Below, in pieces: positions 19,941-29,867 of a DNA stretch of 64,000 nt. Origin of the DNA: CF-46 sp963760735 (GTDB taxonomy: Bacteria; Chloroflexota; Limnocylindria; Limnocylindrales; CSP1-4); contig CAVXEB010000007.1 in assembly GCA_963760735.1 (NCBI GenBank), forward strand, positions 310,001 to 374,000. Reading direction: 5' to 3'. Position 1 is the first letter of the stretch. Every line of letters begins with the position of its first letter. The notes beneath the pieces are model-generated. The model made no database searches. It was not told the DNA's origin and saw only the letters and a list, made by a program, of their open reading frames with translations. The translations under genes were made by a program, and so were the position numbers.

Positions 19941-20644
19941 CGCTCGATCGTGCCCGCCAGTCGGTCGACGTCGACGACGACCAGCTGGTCCCGCTCGAGG
20001 CGGACGACGCCCTGGTCGGTCAGGTCGGCGAGCAGCCGATTCACCGACTGGCGCGAGCCGCCGATCATCCCGGCCAGCTCCGACTGGGTGTAGGGCCATG
20101 GGATGCGAACGGACCCGTCGGCCGCCGGCGTGCCCGACGTGGTCGCGAGCCGGACGATCCGCGACGCGAGCCGGCCGGGCAGGTCGAGGAAATGCAGGTC
20201 CTCGACGTGGCCGGTCAGCCGCCGGATCTCGGCCGCGAGTGACGCGAGGAGTGCGCGGCGGAGCCCGGGATCGGTGTCGATGAGCCCGAGGAAGGCGTCG
20301 CGATGGAGGACCAGCGTCTCGGTCGCCTCGACCGCGACGATCGTCGCCGAGTGGGACGCGCCGTCGAGGATCGCCAGCTCGCCGAAGAACTCGCCCGGAC
20401 CCAGGATCGCGACGATCGCGGGCTCCGCGCCTTCCTCGCTCGGCAGGACGACCTTCACGGAGCCGCTCGCAAGGACGAACAGGGCGTCGCCCGGATCGCC
20501 CTGGTGGAAGATCGTCTCGCCGCGCCGGAACCGGCGGACCCGGAGCACGCGGACGAGGGTCTCGATCGCAGCATCGTCGGCCGCCCCGAACAGCCCGCAC
20601 CTCCGCAGGGCGGCCGCAGCCACCCGATCGTCCGCCGACGTCAT
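19937..20644 (-). CDS. Crp/Fnr-family transcriptional regulator
   Basis: A 235-residue regulator: N-terminal effector domain with DALFVLASGSVKVVLP and FFGELAILDGASHSATIVA, a dimer helix, and a C-terminal winged helix with YTQSELAGMIGGSRQSVNRLL. The cAMP-contact Arg of Crp (R-T/S-A) is replaced by H-S-A, so cAMP binding is doubtful; no N-terminal cysteine cluster of the Fnr type is present. It is first in a three-gene operon with a GAF protein and an S8 protease, each overlapping by four bases. Confidence 0.9.
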   Translation of the reverse strand: MTSADDRVAAAALRRCGLFGAADDAAIETLVRVLRVRRFRRGETIFHQGDPGDALFVLASGSVKVVLPSEEGAEPAIVAILGPGEFFGELAILDGASHSATIVAVEATETLVLHRDAFLGLIDTDPGLRRALLASLAAEIRRLTGHVEDLHFLDLPGRLASRIVRLATTSGTPAADGSVRIPWPYTQSELAGMIGGSRQSVNRLLADLTDQGVVRLERDQLVVVDVDRLAGTIER

Positions 20645-20748
20645 TCCGGGCCGATCCCTCCGCGCGCTGCCCTCGTCCCCGAGGTCATCCTACGTGCTCC
20701 CGCCACGGGACACGGCGCGCGATCCGCGCGTGACCGGCCCGTCCGCGA

Positions 20749-21378
20749 TCAGGAGCGAGCGACGGGCCGCATCGGATAGAGGCCGACGACGACAGGGCTG
20801 CGCGGGTCCATCGAGAGCTCGTAGCCGATCTCCCCGCCTCGGAGCAGCTCGCCGAGCAGCATCCCCTCGCGCCTGGGCAGGCCGACGAAGACACGACCGC
20901 TGCCGAGGTCGACCGGCGTCACGTCGTCCTCGCCACCGTCGATCCCGAACCGTCGCCGCAGCTCGTGCATCGGAACGTAGGGCCGGCTCTTGATGAAGCG
21001 ACGGAGCTGGGGGGCAGTGCACGACGTCCCGAACGCAGGCTCGTGCGGCGCGCCGTGCGACCCGTTCGGCGCGGTCGACTCATGCGGGGCATGGGATCCA
21101 TTCAGGCCGTTCGGCGCGGGCGGTCGACCGTCATGACCGGGATCGCCCTCGACGTGAAGCCTGGCGGCCGCATGGTCCGAGGAGGCGGCCGGGTCCGCCT
21201 CGGGCCCATGGGGCGGCGGATCGGAGCGCGGGGGCGGAGCGTCCGCCGGGGCGGTCAAGCCGGCGCTCGTGGTCGTCCCGGGCGCGGCGAAGGAGGCAGC
21301 GGATCCCGGCGGGAGCGGCGCCGGCCGGGCGTGACCGTTCGAGCGGTGCGGACGTCCGCCGTGGTGGCGCCGGCTCAC
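20749..21378 (-). CDS. Protein with low-complexity N-terminus and a conserved-looking C-terminal domain, unknown
   Basis: A 209-residue protein starting at GTG 21378. The first about 120 residues are Pro/Gly/His/Ala-rich with repeated NGSH(A/G)PHE units and are probably disordered. The last about 85 residues look folded: QLRRFIKSRPYVPMHELRRRF, then VTPVDLGSGRVFVGLPRREG and GEIGYELSMDPRSPVVVGLY. No known family comes to mind. The 165 bases upstream (21379-21543) contain no obvious promoter and separate it from the M24 peptidase stop on the same strand. Single-gene unit or last gene of the korAB operon. Confidence 0.6.
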   Translation of the reverse strand: MSRRHHGGRPHRSNGHARPAPLPPGSAASFAAPGTTTSAGLTAPADAPPPRSDPPPHGPEADPAASSDHAAARLHVEGDPGHDGRPPAPNGLNGSHAPHESTAPNGSHGAPHEPAFGTSCTAPQLRRFIKSRPYVPMHELRRRFGIDGGEDDVTPVDLGSGRVFVGLPRREGMLLGELLRGGEIGYELSMDPRSPVVVGLYPMRPVARS

Positions 21379-21543
21379 CGGCGTTGGGCGACCGGCCGGA
21401 GGGCCGGCCCGTCGGCGTGGGCGGCGCCGGGGCGCCGCTGGAAGGTCGAGGTCATCGGTTCGATCAGTGGAGGGCGGTCGGAGGAGCGACCACCGTTCGA
21501 CGATGATACCCCGCCCCTCGGGGGACGGTCGGCCGGGCAGCGG

Positions 21544-22713
21544 CTAGCCGGTGACGACGCGCAACTCGCGGGGCTGGAGATTCAGCAGGATCGGGCCGTC
21601 GGGCCCGCACACGACGATGTCCTCGATCCGCGCGCCGTAGCGTCCGGGCAGATAGATCCCCGGCTCCACGCTGAAGGCCATCCCTGTCTCGATCGGCTCG
21701 GCGTTGCCGGCGACGAGGTATGGCTCCTCGTGGCCCTCGAGGCCGATCCCGTGCCCGGTCCGATGGAAGAAGTTCTCGCCGTAGCCCTCACCGTCGATGA
21801 TGTCGCGTGCCGTCCGATCGATCGCCTCGGCGGCGACGCCCGGCCGGACCGAGCGGGTCGCCGACTCCTGCGCGGCCTGCAGCACGCCGAACAGGTGCCG
21901 GAACTCCTCGGTCGGACCCTTCGCCTCGTCACCGCCCGTCACCCACAACGTCCGGGTCGTGTCGCTGCCGTAGCCGCCAAGCGACCCGCCGATGTCGAGC
22001 ACGATCGGCTCGCCGGCCTGGATCTCCCGCTCGGACGCCTCGTGATGCGGCGACGCCGAGTTGGGCCCGGAGGCGACGATCGCGAACTCGGCGAGCTCGT
22101 GGCCCTCGGCGCGAAGCCGATCGCGGACCTCGTCGGCGACGTCGGCTTCGGTCCGACCGACGAGGCGGCCCGACGCGATGTGGTCGACGACGCGATCCGC
22201 GGCGGCGCCCGCGAGGCGGAGCAGCTCGATCTCGTCGGCGTCCTTCACCATTCGCAGCCGGCGAAGGACGGCCGTCGCCGAGCTCCAGCTCGCGCCCGGG
22301 AGCGCCGCCTGGAGCCGCAGCAGGTGATACGCCGTGAGGCGGTCGGAGACCGCGATCCGGGGCGTCCCGGGGGCGCCGCCGCTCGACCGACCGACGAGAC
22401 CGGCAACGAGGCCGTGGGGGTCGTCGGTCTCCATCCACGTCGCGACCTCGACCGGCGTCCGCAGGCCGGCCCGGGCCGCAGGCTCCTCGAGCCGGGGTGC
22501 GATCAGCACCGGGGCCGCCCCGTCGACGACGACCAGCATCGTGAGCCGCTCGAGCGGCATCGCCCGATAGCCGGTGAGGTAGTCGAGGTCGGGACCGACG
22601 CCGATCAGGACCGCGTCGAACCCGTCGCCAGCGGCGAGCTCCGCCAGGCGCCTCAGGCGCTCGGCGTACCGCTCCGAGGGGATCGTCGGTCGCGCCGGGA
22701 CCGCCGTCGTCAT
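21544..22713 (-). CDS. M24 family metallopeptidase (Xaa-Pro aminopeptidase-like)
   Basis: A 389-residue protein with an N-terminal creatinase-type domain (to about 150) and a pita-bread catalytic domain. Metal ligands are visible in order: VLDIGGSLGGYGSDTTRT (two Asp), RTGHGIGLEGHEEP (His), FSVEPGIYLPG (Glu) and ARIEDIVV (Glu); SASPHHE holds the substrate His. Such enzymes cleave Xaa-Pro dipeptides with two Mn or Co ions. ATG 22713 overlaps the upstream gene stop by four bases. It is last in the operon that contains korAB, a grouping with no obvious biochemical reason. Confidence 0.92.
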   Translation of the reverse strand: MTTAVPARPTIPSERYAERLRRLAELAAGDGFDAVLIGVGPDLDYLTGYRAMPLERLTMLVVVDGAAPVLIAPRLEEPAARAGLRTPVEVATWMETDDPHGLVAGLVGRSSGGAPGTPRIAVSDRLTAYHLLRLQAALPGASWSSATAVLRRLRMVKDADEIELLRLAGAAADRVVDHIASGRLVGRTEADVADEVRDRLRAEGHELAEFAIVASGPNSASPHHEASEREIQAGEPIVLDIGGSLGGYGSDTTRTLWVTGGDEAKGPTEEFRHLFGVLQAAQESATRSVRPGVAAEAIDRTARDIIDGEGYGENFFHRTGHGIGLEGHEEPYLVAGNAEPIETGMAFSVEPGIYLPGRYGARIEDIVVCGPDGPILLNLQPRELRVVTG

Positions 22714-23126
22714 CGGCCGGCCGTCGCCGCGCCGGCCGCGTCGGCGGGAGTCGCCGACGCGGCACCACGCTCGGCGCCGGCGAGCCACCGCTGGATCGTG
22801 GCCGGCCCGTCCTCGTACAGCTTCCGGTAGGCGAGCACCTTGTCCGCACCGGCGACGAACGCCCGCTTGCGCAGCGCCACGTCGTCATGCGGACCGACCG
22901 CAAGGACCCGCGCGCCGGACGACCGCGCCCGTTCGATCGCGACGATCGGGTCGTAGGCCCGGGCCGTCAGGTCGACGATCGCGAAGTCGGCGCAGACGAG
23001 CGCCCGGTCCAGCTCCGGGGCGGTCTTCGCCCGGGCGGGCTCGGCGTCCGCGGCCTCGACGGCACGCGCCAGCCGGTCGGCCCAGACGAGGTCCTGGGCG
23101 AGGATCGCGATCCGGGGATGGGTCAT
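22710..23126 (-). CDS. Response-regulator-receiver-like protein, degenerate
   Basis: A 138-residue protein with a receiver-like alpha/beta pattern: RIAILAQDLVWADRLARAVEAA opens strand 1 and helix 1, CADFAIVDLTA is strand 3 with an Asp near the phospho-acceptor position, GARVLAVGPHDD is strand 4, and AFVAGADKVLAYRKL is strand 5 with the usual Lys region. The acidic pocket after strand 1 (normally DD) is replaced by AQD, so phosphorylation is doubtful. The alanine-rich tail is probably unstructured. It sits between the CBS/zinc-ribbon gene and the M24 peptidase, overlapping the latter by four bases. No histidine kinase is in the window. Confidence 0.65.
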   Translation of the reverse strand: MTHPRIAILAQDLVWADRLARAVEAADAEPARAKTAPELDRALVCADFAIVDLTARAYDPIVAIERARSSGARVLAVGPHDDVALRKRAFVAGADKVLAYRKLYEDGPATIQRWLAGAERGAASATPADAAGAATAGR

Positions 23127-23136
23127 CGCGGCTCCG

Positions 23137-23637
23137 TCAGTCCAGCGAGCGGGCCAGATGGTGGAAGACGTCGCGGGCCGAGACGACGCCCGTCGGCCGG
23201 CCGTCCTCGACGATCGGGATATGGCGGAAGCCACCGACGGCCATCTTGTTGATCGCGACCGCGAGCGTCTCGTCGTGGCGGAGGACGACCGGGTCGCGGG
23301 TCATCAGGGCGGCGATCGACCGGTCCGGCGGCACGGTGCCCGCGACCTTCAGGACCGCGTCCCGGTCGGTGAAGATCCCGACGAGCCGGCCGCCGTCCAC
23401 GACGAGGACGCAGTCGGTGCCCTTGTCGTGCATCCGCCGGATCGCCTCGTCGACGTCGGTCTCGGGACCGACGATCTCCGGTCGGGCGCCGCCCAGCGCA
23501 TCCAGGTGCTCGCCCAGGAGGCGGCTGTGGAACGCAGTCGCCGGTTCCGGGACGTCACGACCCGCCAGGTCGGACCCGCAGTTGTCGCAGACGTCGGACC
23601 CGAGCAGGTTGTCGTAGCCGCAGGTCGGGCAGCGCAT
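23137..23637 (-). CDS. Zinc-ribbon plus CBS-pair protein
   Basis: A 166-residue protein. Residues 1-25 form a zinc ribbon, MRCPTCGYDNLLGSDVCDNC, with two CxxC knuckles. Residues about 55-165 form a CBS pair: TDVDEAIRRMHDKGTDCVLVVD with GIFTDRDAVLKV, then ETLAVAINKMAVGGFRHIPIV with GVVSARDVFHHL (each quoted in part). CBS pairs bind adenosine nucleotides (AMP, ATP, SAM) and often report energy state. It starts at ATG 23637 with GAGGGG upstream, 10 bases after the korB stop, and is the second CBS protein in this operon. Confidence 0.88.
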   Translation of the reverse strand: MRCPTCGYDNLLGSDVCDNCGSDLAGRDVPEPATAFHSRLLGEHLDALGGARPEIVGPETDVDEAIRRMHDKGTDCVLVVDGGRLVGIFTDRDAVLKVAGTVPPDRSIAALMTRDPVVLRHDETLAVAINKMAVGGFRHIPIVEDGRPTGVVSARDVFHHLARSLD

Positions 23638-23647
23638 CGTCCCCTCG

Positions 23648-24689
23648 CTAGTCGACGGTCCAGGTCTCGCCGCTGGCAAGGACGGCGGCGAGGTCGCCCT
23701 CGCCCGTGGCCGCGATGGCGGCAGCGATCTGGCCCTCGACGAGCTGGTCATGGGTGGGGCGGGGGACGGCCCGGAGGACCCCGACCGGGACCGGGAAGTC
23801 CGGCCAGAACATCCGCGACAGCATCAGCGCGAGATATGGCTCGGCCGCCTGCTCGTCGTGGACGAGCAAGTCCGACTCGGTGACGCCGTTCTCGCCGATC
23901 GTGACGACCTCGGGATGCAGGCCGCGGAGCCGGATCCCCTTGTCGCGGTCCTTGCCGAAGATCATCGGCTTGCCGTGCTCCAGGACGAGCATCCGGTCCT
24001 CGCGGACCTCGCGGTCGGTGAAGTCCCGCCATGCCCCGTCGTTGAAGATGTTGCAGTTCTGGAGGACCTCGACGAACGTCGAGCCGTGATGCATCCCCGC
24101 CCGCTGGAGGGTCTGCTGGAGGTGCTCCGTGTGGGTGTCGACGCTGCGGGCGACGAACGATGCCTCGGCTGCCAGGGCGACCGTCAGCGGCTGGATCGGC
24201 GTGTCGACCGTGCCGGCCGGGGTCGACTTCGTCCGCTTGCCGAACTCCGAGGTCGGCGACGCCTGGCCCTTCGTCAGCCCATAGATCCGGTTGTTGAACA
24301 TCACCATCGTGATGTCGACGTTGCGCCGCATCGAGTGAAGGACATGGTTGCCGCCGATCGACAGGGCGTCCCCGTCGCCGGTGATCACCCAGACCATCAG
24401 CTCCGGCCGGGCCGCCTTGAGCCCGGTCGCGAGGGTCGGTGCCCGACCGTGGATCGTGTGGAAGCCGTACGTGTTCATGTAGTACGGAAGGCGGCCCGAG
24501 CAGCCGATCCCGCTGATGAAGACGATGTTCTCCTTCGGCACCCCGAAGTCGGGCATCTGCTTCTGGGTCTGGGCGAGGATCGAGTAGTCGCCGCAGCCCG
24601 GGCACCAGCGGACCTCCTGGTCGGACACGAAGTCCTTCCGGGTCAGCTGGATGACCTCGGCGTTCTCCGGGCTCAGCGGGGGCATCGAT

Positions 24690-24697
<8 letters not shown>
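23648..24697 (-). CDS. korB: 2-oxoacid:ferredoxin oxidoreductase, beta subunit
   Basis: A 349-residue thiamine-diphosphate subunit of KorAB, which oxidatively decarboxylates 2-oxoglutarate (or a related 2-oxoacid) to the acyl-CoA and reduces ferredoxin. The iron-sulfur ligands CPGC (C32, C35), C66 in GIGCSGRL and a later Cys in LQNCNIFNDGAW are present, as are ThDP/Mg motifs GDGDALSIGGNH (107-118) and NNRIYGLTKGQ. The start ATG 24697 overlaps the korA stop by eight bases. The two-subunit arrangement, with no delta ferredoxin subunit, resembles the aerobic KorAB of mycobacteria. The 7Fe-type ferredoxin at 51245 could be its electron acceptor. Confidence 0.95.
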
Positions 24698-26549
<1,852 letters not shown>

Positions 26550-26556
26550 GCGGTGT

Positions 26557-27084
26557 TCAGCCCCCTTCGGCTCGGCGCATCGTCTGGTGGGGTCGCGGCG
26601 GCAGGTTGAGGAGCTCCTCGGGGAACGCCTCGGCGAGGTACTTCACGATGTCCTGCGGTCGGATGACGCCCTGGAGGATGTCGTCGTCGTCGAGGAGCGG
26701 CACGTTCCGGTAGCGACCGGTCTGCATGAGCTCCACGGCCTGGCGGACGGTCTCCTCGAGATGGAGGTGGTTCGGCTGGGTCGTCATCAACGTCTCGACC
26801 GGCTGGTCGAGGTCGATCGGCGGGACGTCGCCGCCGACGAGCCGGCCGAAGATGTCGCGCTCGGTGAGGACACCGAGCAGGCGACCGCTCGAATCGCAGA
26901 CGAAGACGGAATCGCCCGTTCCGGACCGGCGGATTTCCTGGAGGCAGTCGCTGAGGCTGGTCCCAGGCGCGACGATGACCGGCTCGCGACGTCCGACGAC
27001 CTGGAGCCGCTCGTCGAGCAGGGTCGGGACTCGGGCGACGACAGCGCCCTCGGTCAGGTCGTTCACGCGGGCAAGTGTATCCAC
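26557..27084 (-). CDS. CBS-pair protein heading the korAB operon
   Basis: A 175-residue protein consisting of a short N-terminal segment and two CBS motifs: TSLSDCLQEIRRSGTGDSVFV with LLGVLTERDIFGRL, and ETVRQAVELMQTGRYRNVPLL with LQGVIRPQDIVKYL (quoted in part). Likely an adenine-nucleotide sensor. It starts at GTG 27084; GTG 27066 is an alternative. It lies seven bases upstream of korA, and with the second CBS protein after korB gives the order CBS-korA-korB-CBS. Divergent from the EamA transporter gene. Confidence 0.85.
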   Translation of the reverse strand: MDTLARVNDLTEGAVVARVPTLLDERLQVVGRREPVIVAPGTSLSDCLQEIRRSGTGDSVFVCDSSGRLLGVLTERDIFGRLVGGDVPPIDLDQPVETLMTTQPNHLHLEETVRQAVELMQTGRYRNVPLLDDDDILQGVIRPQDIVKYLAEAFPEELLNLPPRPHQTMRRAEGG

Positions 27085-27170
27085 TTCGCGTGTTCCGCCC
27101 GGTGATCCTCGGCCGGCCGACAGCGGGCCTGGGTCCCGTGCCGGCGGCGCGCGCTGCTAGCCTCCCGGGC

Positions 27171-28157
27171 GTGGATCGTCGCCGTGCCCTCGGGGTCGCC
27201 CTGATCGTCGTGTCCGCCTTCGGCTTCGGCTCGGGGACGGTCCTCTCCAAGCCGATCTACGCGGCCGGCCTCGACTGGCTCCAGCTGCTCGCCTGGCGAT
27301 TCGCGATCGGGGCGGCACTGGCCTGGGGCTGGCTCCTCGTGTCCGGGTCGCGACGGGCGGCGCTCCGGCGGCTCGGCCGGCGGCAGGGCACCGGCGCGGC
27401 CGGCCTTGGCGTCTGGTACACGGGCAATGCCGGGACCTACTACGCCGGGCTCGAGACGGTCCCGGCGTCGCTCGCAGGCGTCCTCGTCTACCTCTATCCG
27501 GCGATCGTCGCGGTCCTGTCGATCCGCTACGCGACCCGGCTCGCCGGGCGCCGGCCGTGGATCGCGCTGGGCATCGCCCTCGTCGGCGTCGTCCTCGCCC
27601 TCGGCGGCATCGATCTCGATCCTCCGCCGCCGGTCAGCGGCCTGCTCCTGATCCTCGCCTCGCCCGTCATCTATGCCGGCTGGATCATCCTCTCGGCACG
27701 GCTGGCCGGCGAGCGGTCCGATCACCTCGCTCCCGAGTCGGCCGGGGGCGATCACGCCGACGACGCGGCCGCGGCCACGACCCTGATGATCACTGCGACC
27801 GCGGCCGTCTTCGTCGGGGCGGCGATCGTGACGGGCCGGCCGCTCGCTCCCGATCGGATCCCGGCCAACGCCTGGCCGTACCTCGCGGCGATTGGCTTCG
27901 CCAGCACGTTCCTCGCGATCCAGACGTTCTACGCGGGCGCCCGACGGATCGGCGCGGCCCAGGCTGCGCTGGTGAGCACGGTGGAGCCACTGATCATCGT
28001 CACCCTCGCCTGGTTCTTCCTCGACGACGTCCTCGCGCCGATCCAGCTTGTCGGAGCGGCCCTGATCCTCATCGGAGTGGTGATCGCCCAGACGGGCGAG
28101 CGACCGAGTGGCGCGCCGGAGCCGGCGACGCCGCTCGAGGGCGAGCTGAGCAGCTAG
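27171..28157 (+). CDS. EamA/DMT-family transporter
   Basis: A 328-residue membrane protein with ten predicted helices in two EamA repeats; the first opens VALIVVSAFGFGSGTVLSKPIY and the second LLLILASPVIYAGWIILSARL (in part), with the typical late EPLIIVTLAWFFLDD motif. It probably exports or imports a metabolite such as an amino acid; the substrate is unknown. It starts at GTG 27171, with TAGCCT at 27158-27163 seven bases upstream and no ribosome-binding site, suggesting leaderless transcription. Its TAG stop shares bases with the TAG stop of the convergent methyltransferase gene (CTAG at 28154-28157). Confidence 0.88.
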   Translation: MDRRRALGVALIVVSAFGFGSGTVLSKPIYAAGLDWLQLLAWRFAIGAALAWGWLLVSGSRRAALRRLGRRQGTGAAGLGVWYTGNAGTYYAGLETVPASLAGVLVYLYPAIVAVLSIRYATRLAGRRPWIALGIALVGVVLALGGIDLDPPPPVSGLLLILASPVIYAGWIILSARLAGERSDHLAPESAGGDHADDAAAATTLMITATAAVFVGAAIVTGRPLAPDRIPANAWPYLAAIGFASTFLAIQTFYAGARRIGAAQAALVSTVEPLIIVTLAWFFLDDVLAPIQLVGAALILIGVVIAQTGERPSGAPEPATPLEGELSS

Positions 28158-28930
28158 TCCACCTGGTCGATCGACGCCGGCTCGCCGACGGGAACGGGTT
28201 CGTCGATCGGTGCCGGCAGGCCCTCGAAGACGTACAGCAGCCGCTTCCGGTGGCCGCCATTGCCGACGACGACCCGGGTGGGCACGACCGGGGCGAACCA
28301 CGCGAGGACGCGCTCGTTCGTGAGGCCGTGATGGCAGTTCCGGGCGTCGGCCATGACCCAGTCGATCGGGAGCGACAGGATCGCGTTGCGGGCCACCCGG
28401 CGGACCTCGCGGAAGGCCTCCGGCTGATGGGTCCCGAGGTGCTCGAAGACCTGGAGCGCGACGAACAGGTCGTAGGTCTTGTCGTCGAACGGCCACGGCG
28501 CCTTCGAGGCGTCGGCGACGATCCGCCGTCCTTCGAGCTCGAGTCGCGGGTTGTGGACGATGTCCATCACGTCGGCACCGCGGATGAGCGGTCGCAGGTG
28601 CGGCCCGAGCTCGAGGGCGGTCCGCAGGTGCTGCTCCCGGATGAGCCCCGAGGCGATCCTGCCGGCGACGCCCATGTAACCGAGGCGGGGCCTGTAGTAG
28701 GGCTCGACCGCCGCGAGATCGACGAGCTCGACCCGGCGGAGCGGGCGGATCGGGGGCGGACGTCGCCCGGCGGCACCGTAGACGGCGTCGACCGCGGCCA
28801 TCCACCACCGCTCGAGGGTCGTCGGGATCGACGTCGGCGAATCGCGCGCGAGCAGCGGTCGAACGCGGTGCCAGATCGGCCGGAGGACCGGCCGGAACGG
28901 TCGCAGGAGCCGTCGAAGGCGGGCTTCCAC
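28154..28930 (-). CDS. SAM-dependent methyltransferase-like protein
   Basis: A 258-residue protein. After a basic N-terminus rich in Arg, the class I fold is visible: ALELGPHLRPLIRGADVMDIV for motif I, TYDLFVALQVFEHLG for the motif II-III region, and NAILSLPIDWVMADARN. The G-x-G loop is weaker than in typical methyltransferases (ELGPHLR), so the activity is inferred from the overall fold. It starts at GTG 28930, five bases after the aldolase stop, so the two are co-transcribed. The stop codon is interlocked with that of the convergent EamA gene. Its target may be a glycan or lipid, as related proteins sit in such clusters, but no such genes are nearby. Confidence 0.7.
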   Translation of the reverse strand: MEARLRRLLRPFRPVLRPIWHRVRPLLARDSPTSIPTTLERWWMAAVDAVYGAAGRRPPPIRPLRRVELVDLAAVEPYYRPRLGYMGVAGRIASGLIREQHLRTALELGPHLRPLIRGADVMDIVHNPRLELEGRRIVADASKAPWPFDDKTYDLFVALQVFEHLGTHQPEAFREVRRVARNAILSLPIDWVMADARNCHHGLTNERVLAWFAPVVPTRVVVGNGGHRKRLLYVFEGLPAPIDEPVPVGEPASIDQVD

Positions 28931-28935
28931 CAGGG

Positions 28936-29706
28936 TCAACCGCGGATGGCGGCGAGCGACCGCTTCGCACCCTCGGCCACGAAGGCCGCGTCGGCGCCGA
29001 TCCCGACGAACGTGAAGCCGAGCTCGAGGTGGCGCGGGACGACCGAGGTGTCGTAGACGAGGATGCCGGCGGCCTTGCCATGGGCCCGGCACGCCGCGAC
29101 GACGCGCTCGAGGGCGGCGAGATAGTCCGCGTGCTGGAACTGGCCGGGGATCCGCAGCGAGTGCGACAGGTCGGCCGGTCCGACGAACAGGACGTCGACG
29201 CCGTCGATCGCGGCGATCATGTCGGCGTCGGCGAGTCCGCCCGTCGACTCGATCTGGACGATGCCCACGACCCGCTGGTTCAGGCGATGGACGTCGGGAT
29301 GGGCCACGGTCCCGAGCCCGGCACCGCGGACGCGCGTCGCGACGCCCCGGATCCCGTCGGGCGGGTAGCGCAGGAACGTCACGGCCTCGCGAGCCTCCTC
29401 GGCCGAGTCGAGGCGCGGGACCATGATCCCGCGGGCGCCGGCGTCGAGCGCCCGGCCGATCCGCAGCCGCTCGCCCGACTGGGGGCGGACGATCGGCGTG
29501 GAGCCGCCGACCTCCACGGCGTGGAGCATCCCGAGCAGGTCGGCCTCGGTGGTCGCGCCGTGCTCGAGATCCACGAGCAGCCAGTCGTAGCCGGCGGCGG
29601 CGCACAGCTCGGCCGATGTCGGCGAGTTCAGGTCGAGGAAGAGGCCGAGCAGCGTCTCGCCGCCGAGCACGCGATCGCGGAAGGAACGGTCGAAGGGGTC
29701 GGTCAT
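28936..29706 (-). CDS. HpcH/HpaI-family class II aldolase
   Basis: A 256-residue TIM-barrel aldolase with AGYDWLLVDLEHGATT, where the His is the catalytic base, GARGIMVPRLDSAEEA, and VVGIVQIESTGGLADAD carrying the metal-ligand Glu, followed by the metal Asp in VDVLFVGPADLS. These enzymes split 4-hydroxy-2-oxo acids such as 4-hydroxy-2-oxoheptanedioate into pyruvate and an aldehyde in aromatic degradation. Substrate is uncertain. ATG 29706 starts the two-gene unit with the methyltransferase. It is near aromatic-degradation genes but not adjacent to them. Confidence 0.9.
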   Translation of the reverse strand: MTDPFDRSFRDRVLGGETLLGLFLDLNSPTSAELCAAAGYDWLLVDLEHGATTEADLLGMLHAVEVGGSTPIVRPQSGERLRIGRALDAGARGIMVPRLDSAEEAREAVTFLRYPPDGIRGVATRVRGAGLGTVAHPDVHRLNQRVVGIVQIESTGGLADADMIAAIDGVDVLFVGPADLSHSLRIPGQFQHADYLAALERVVAACRAHGKAAGILVYDTSVVPRHLELGFTFVGIGADAAFVAEGAKRSLAAIRG

Positions 29707-29796
29707 CGGCGTATCATGCCCGGCCGCGCGGCGGCAGGTCGGACGTCATCGCCCGCGAGCGGCTTCGAACCGCTGGTCCTCGGCGTGGGTGGACAT

Positions 29797-29822
29797 TGAA
29801 CCACTGGGCGGGTGGGACCATC
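29797..29822 (+). promoter_or_regulatory. Candidate ECF-type promoter of the sigma factor gene at 29868
   Basis: TGAACC (29797-29802) and CATC (29819-29822) are separated by 16 bases and end 45 bases before the sigma-factor start. The second sigma gene has TGAACG, 17 bases, CGTC, ending 49 bases before its own start. The shared arrangement suggests autoregulated ECF promoters; it is a pattern from two sites only. Confidence 0.4.
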
Positions 29823-29867
29823 AGTGGTGGATGAAGCGCCCCTCCGGGCGCCGCTGGAGTCCCGCCC

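Noticed and set aside
29750..29820. tRNA-like sequence on the minus strand with a perfect T-arm (AGCGG-TTCGAAG-CCGCT) and a D-arm-like GTGG/CCAC stem
   Set aside because: The acceptor stem pairs at only five of seven positions and the span between D-arm and T-arm is too short for an anticodon arm (about 14 bases instead of 23), so it is not a tRNA gene.
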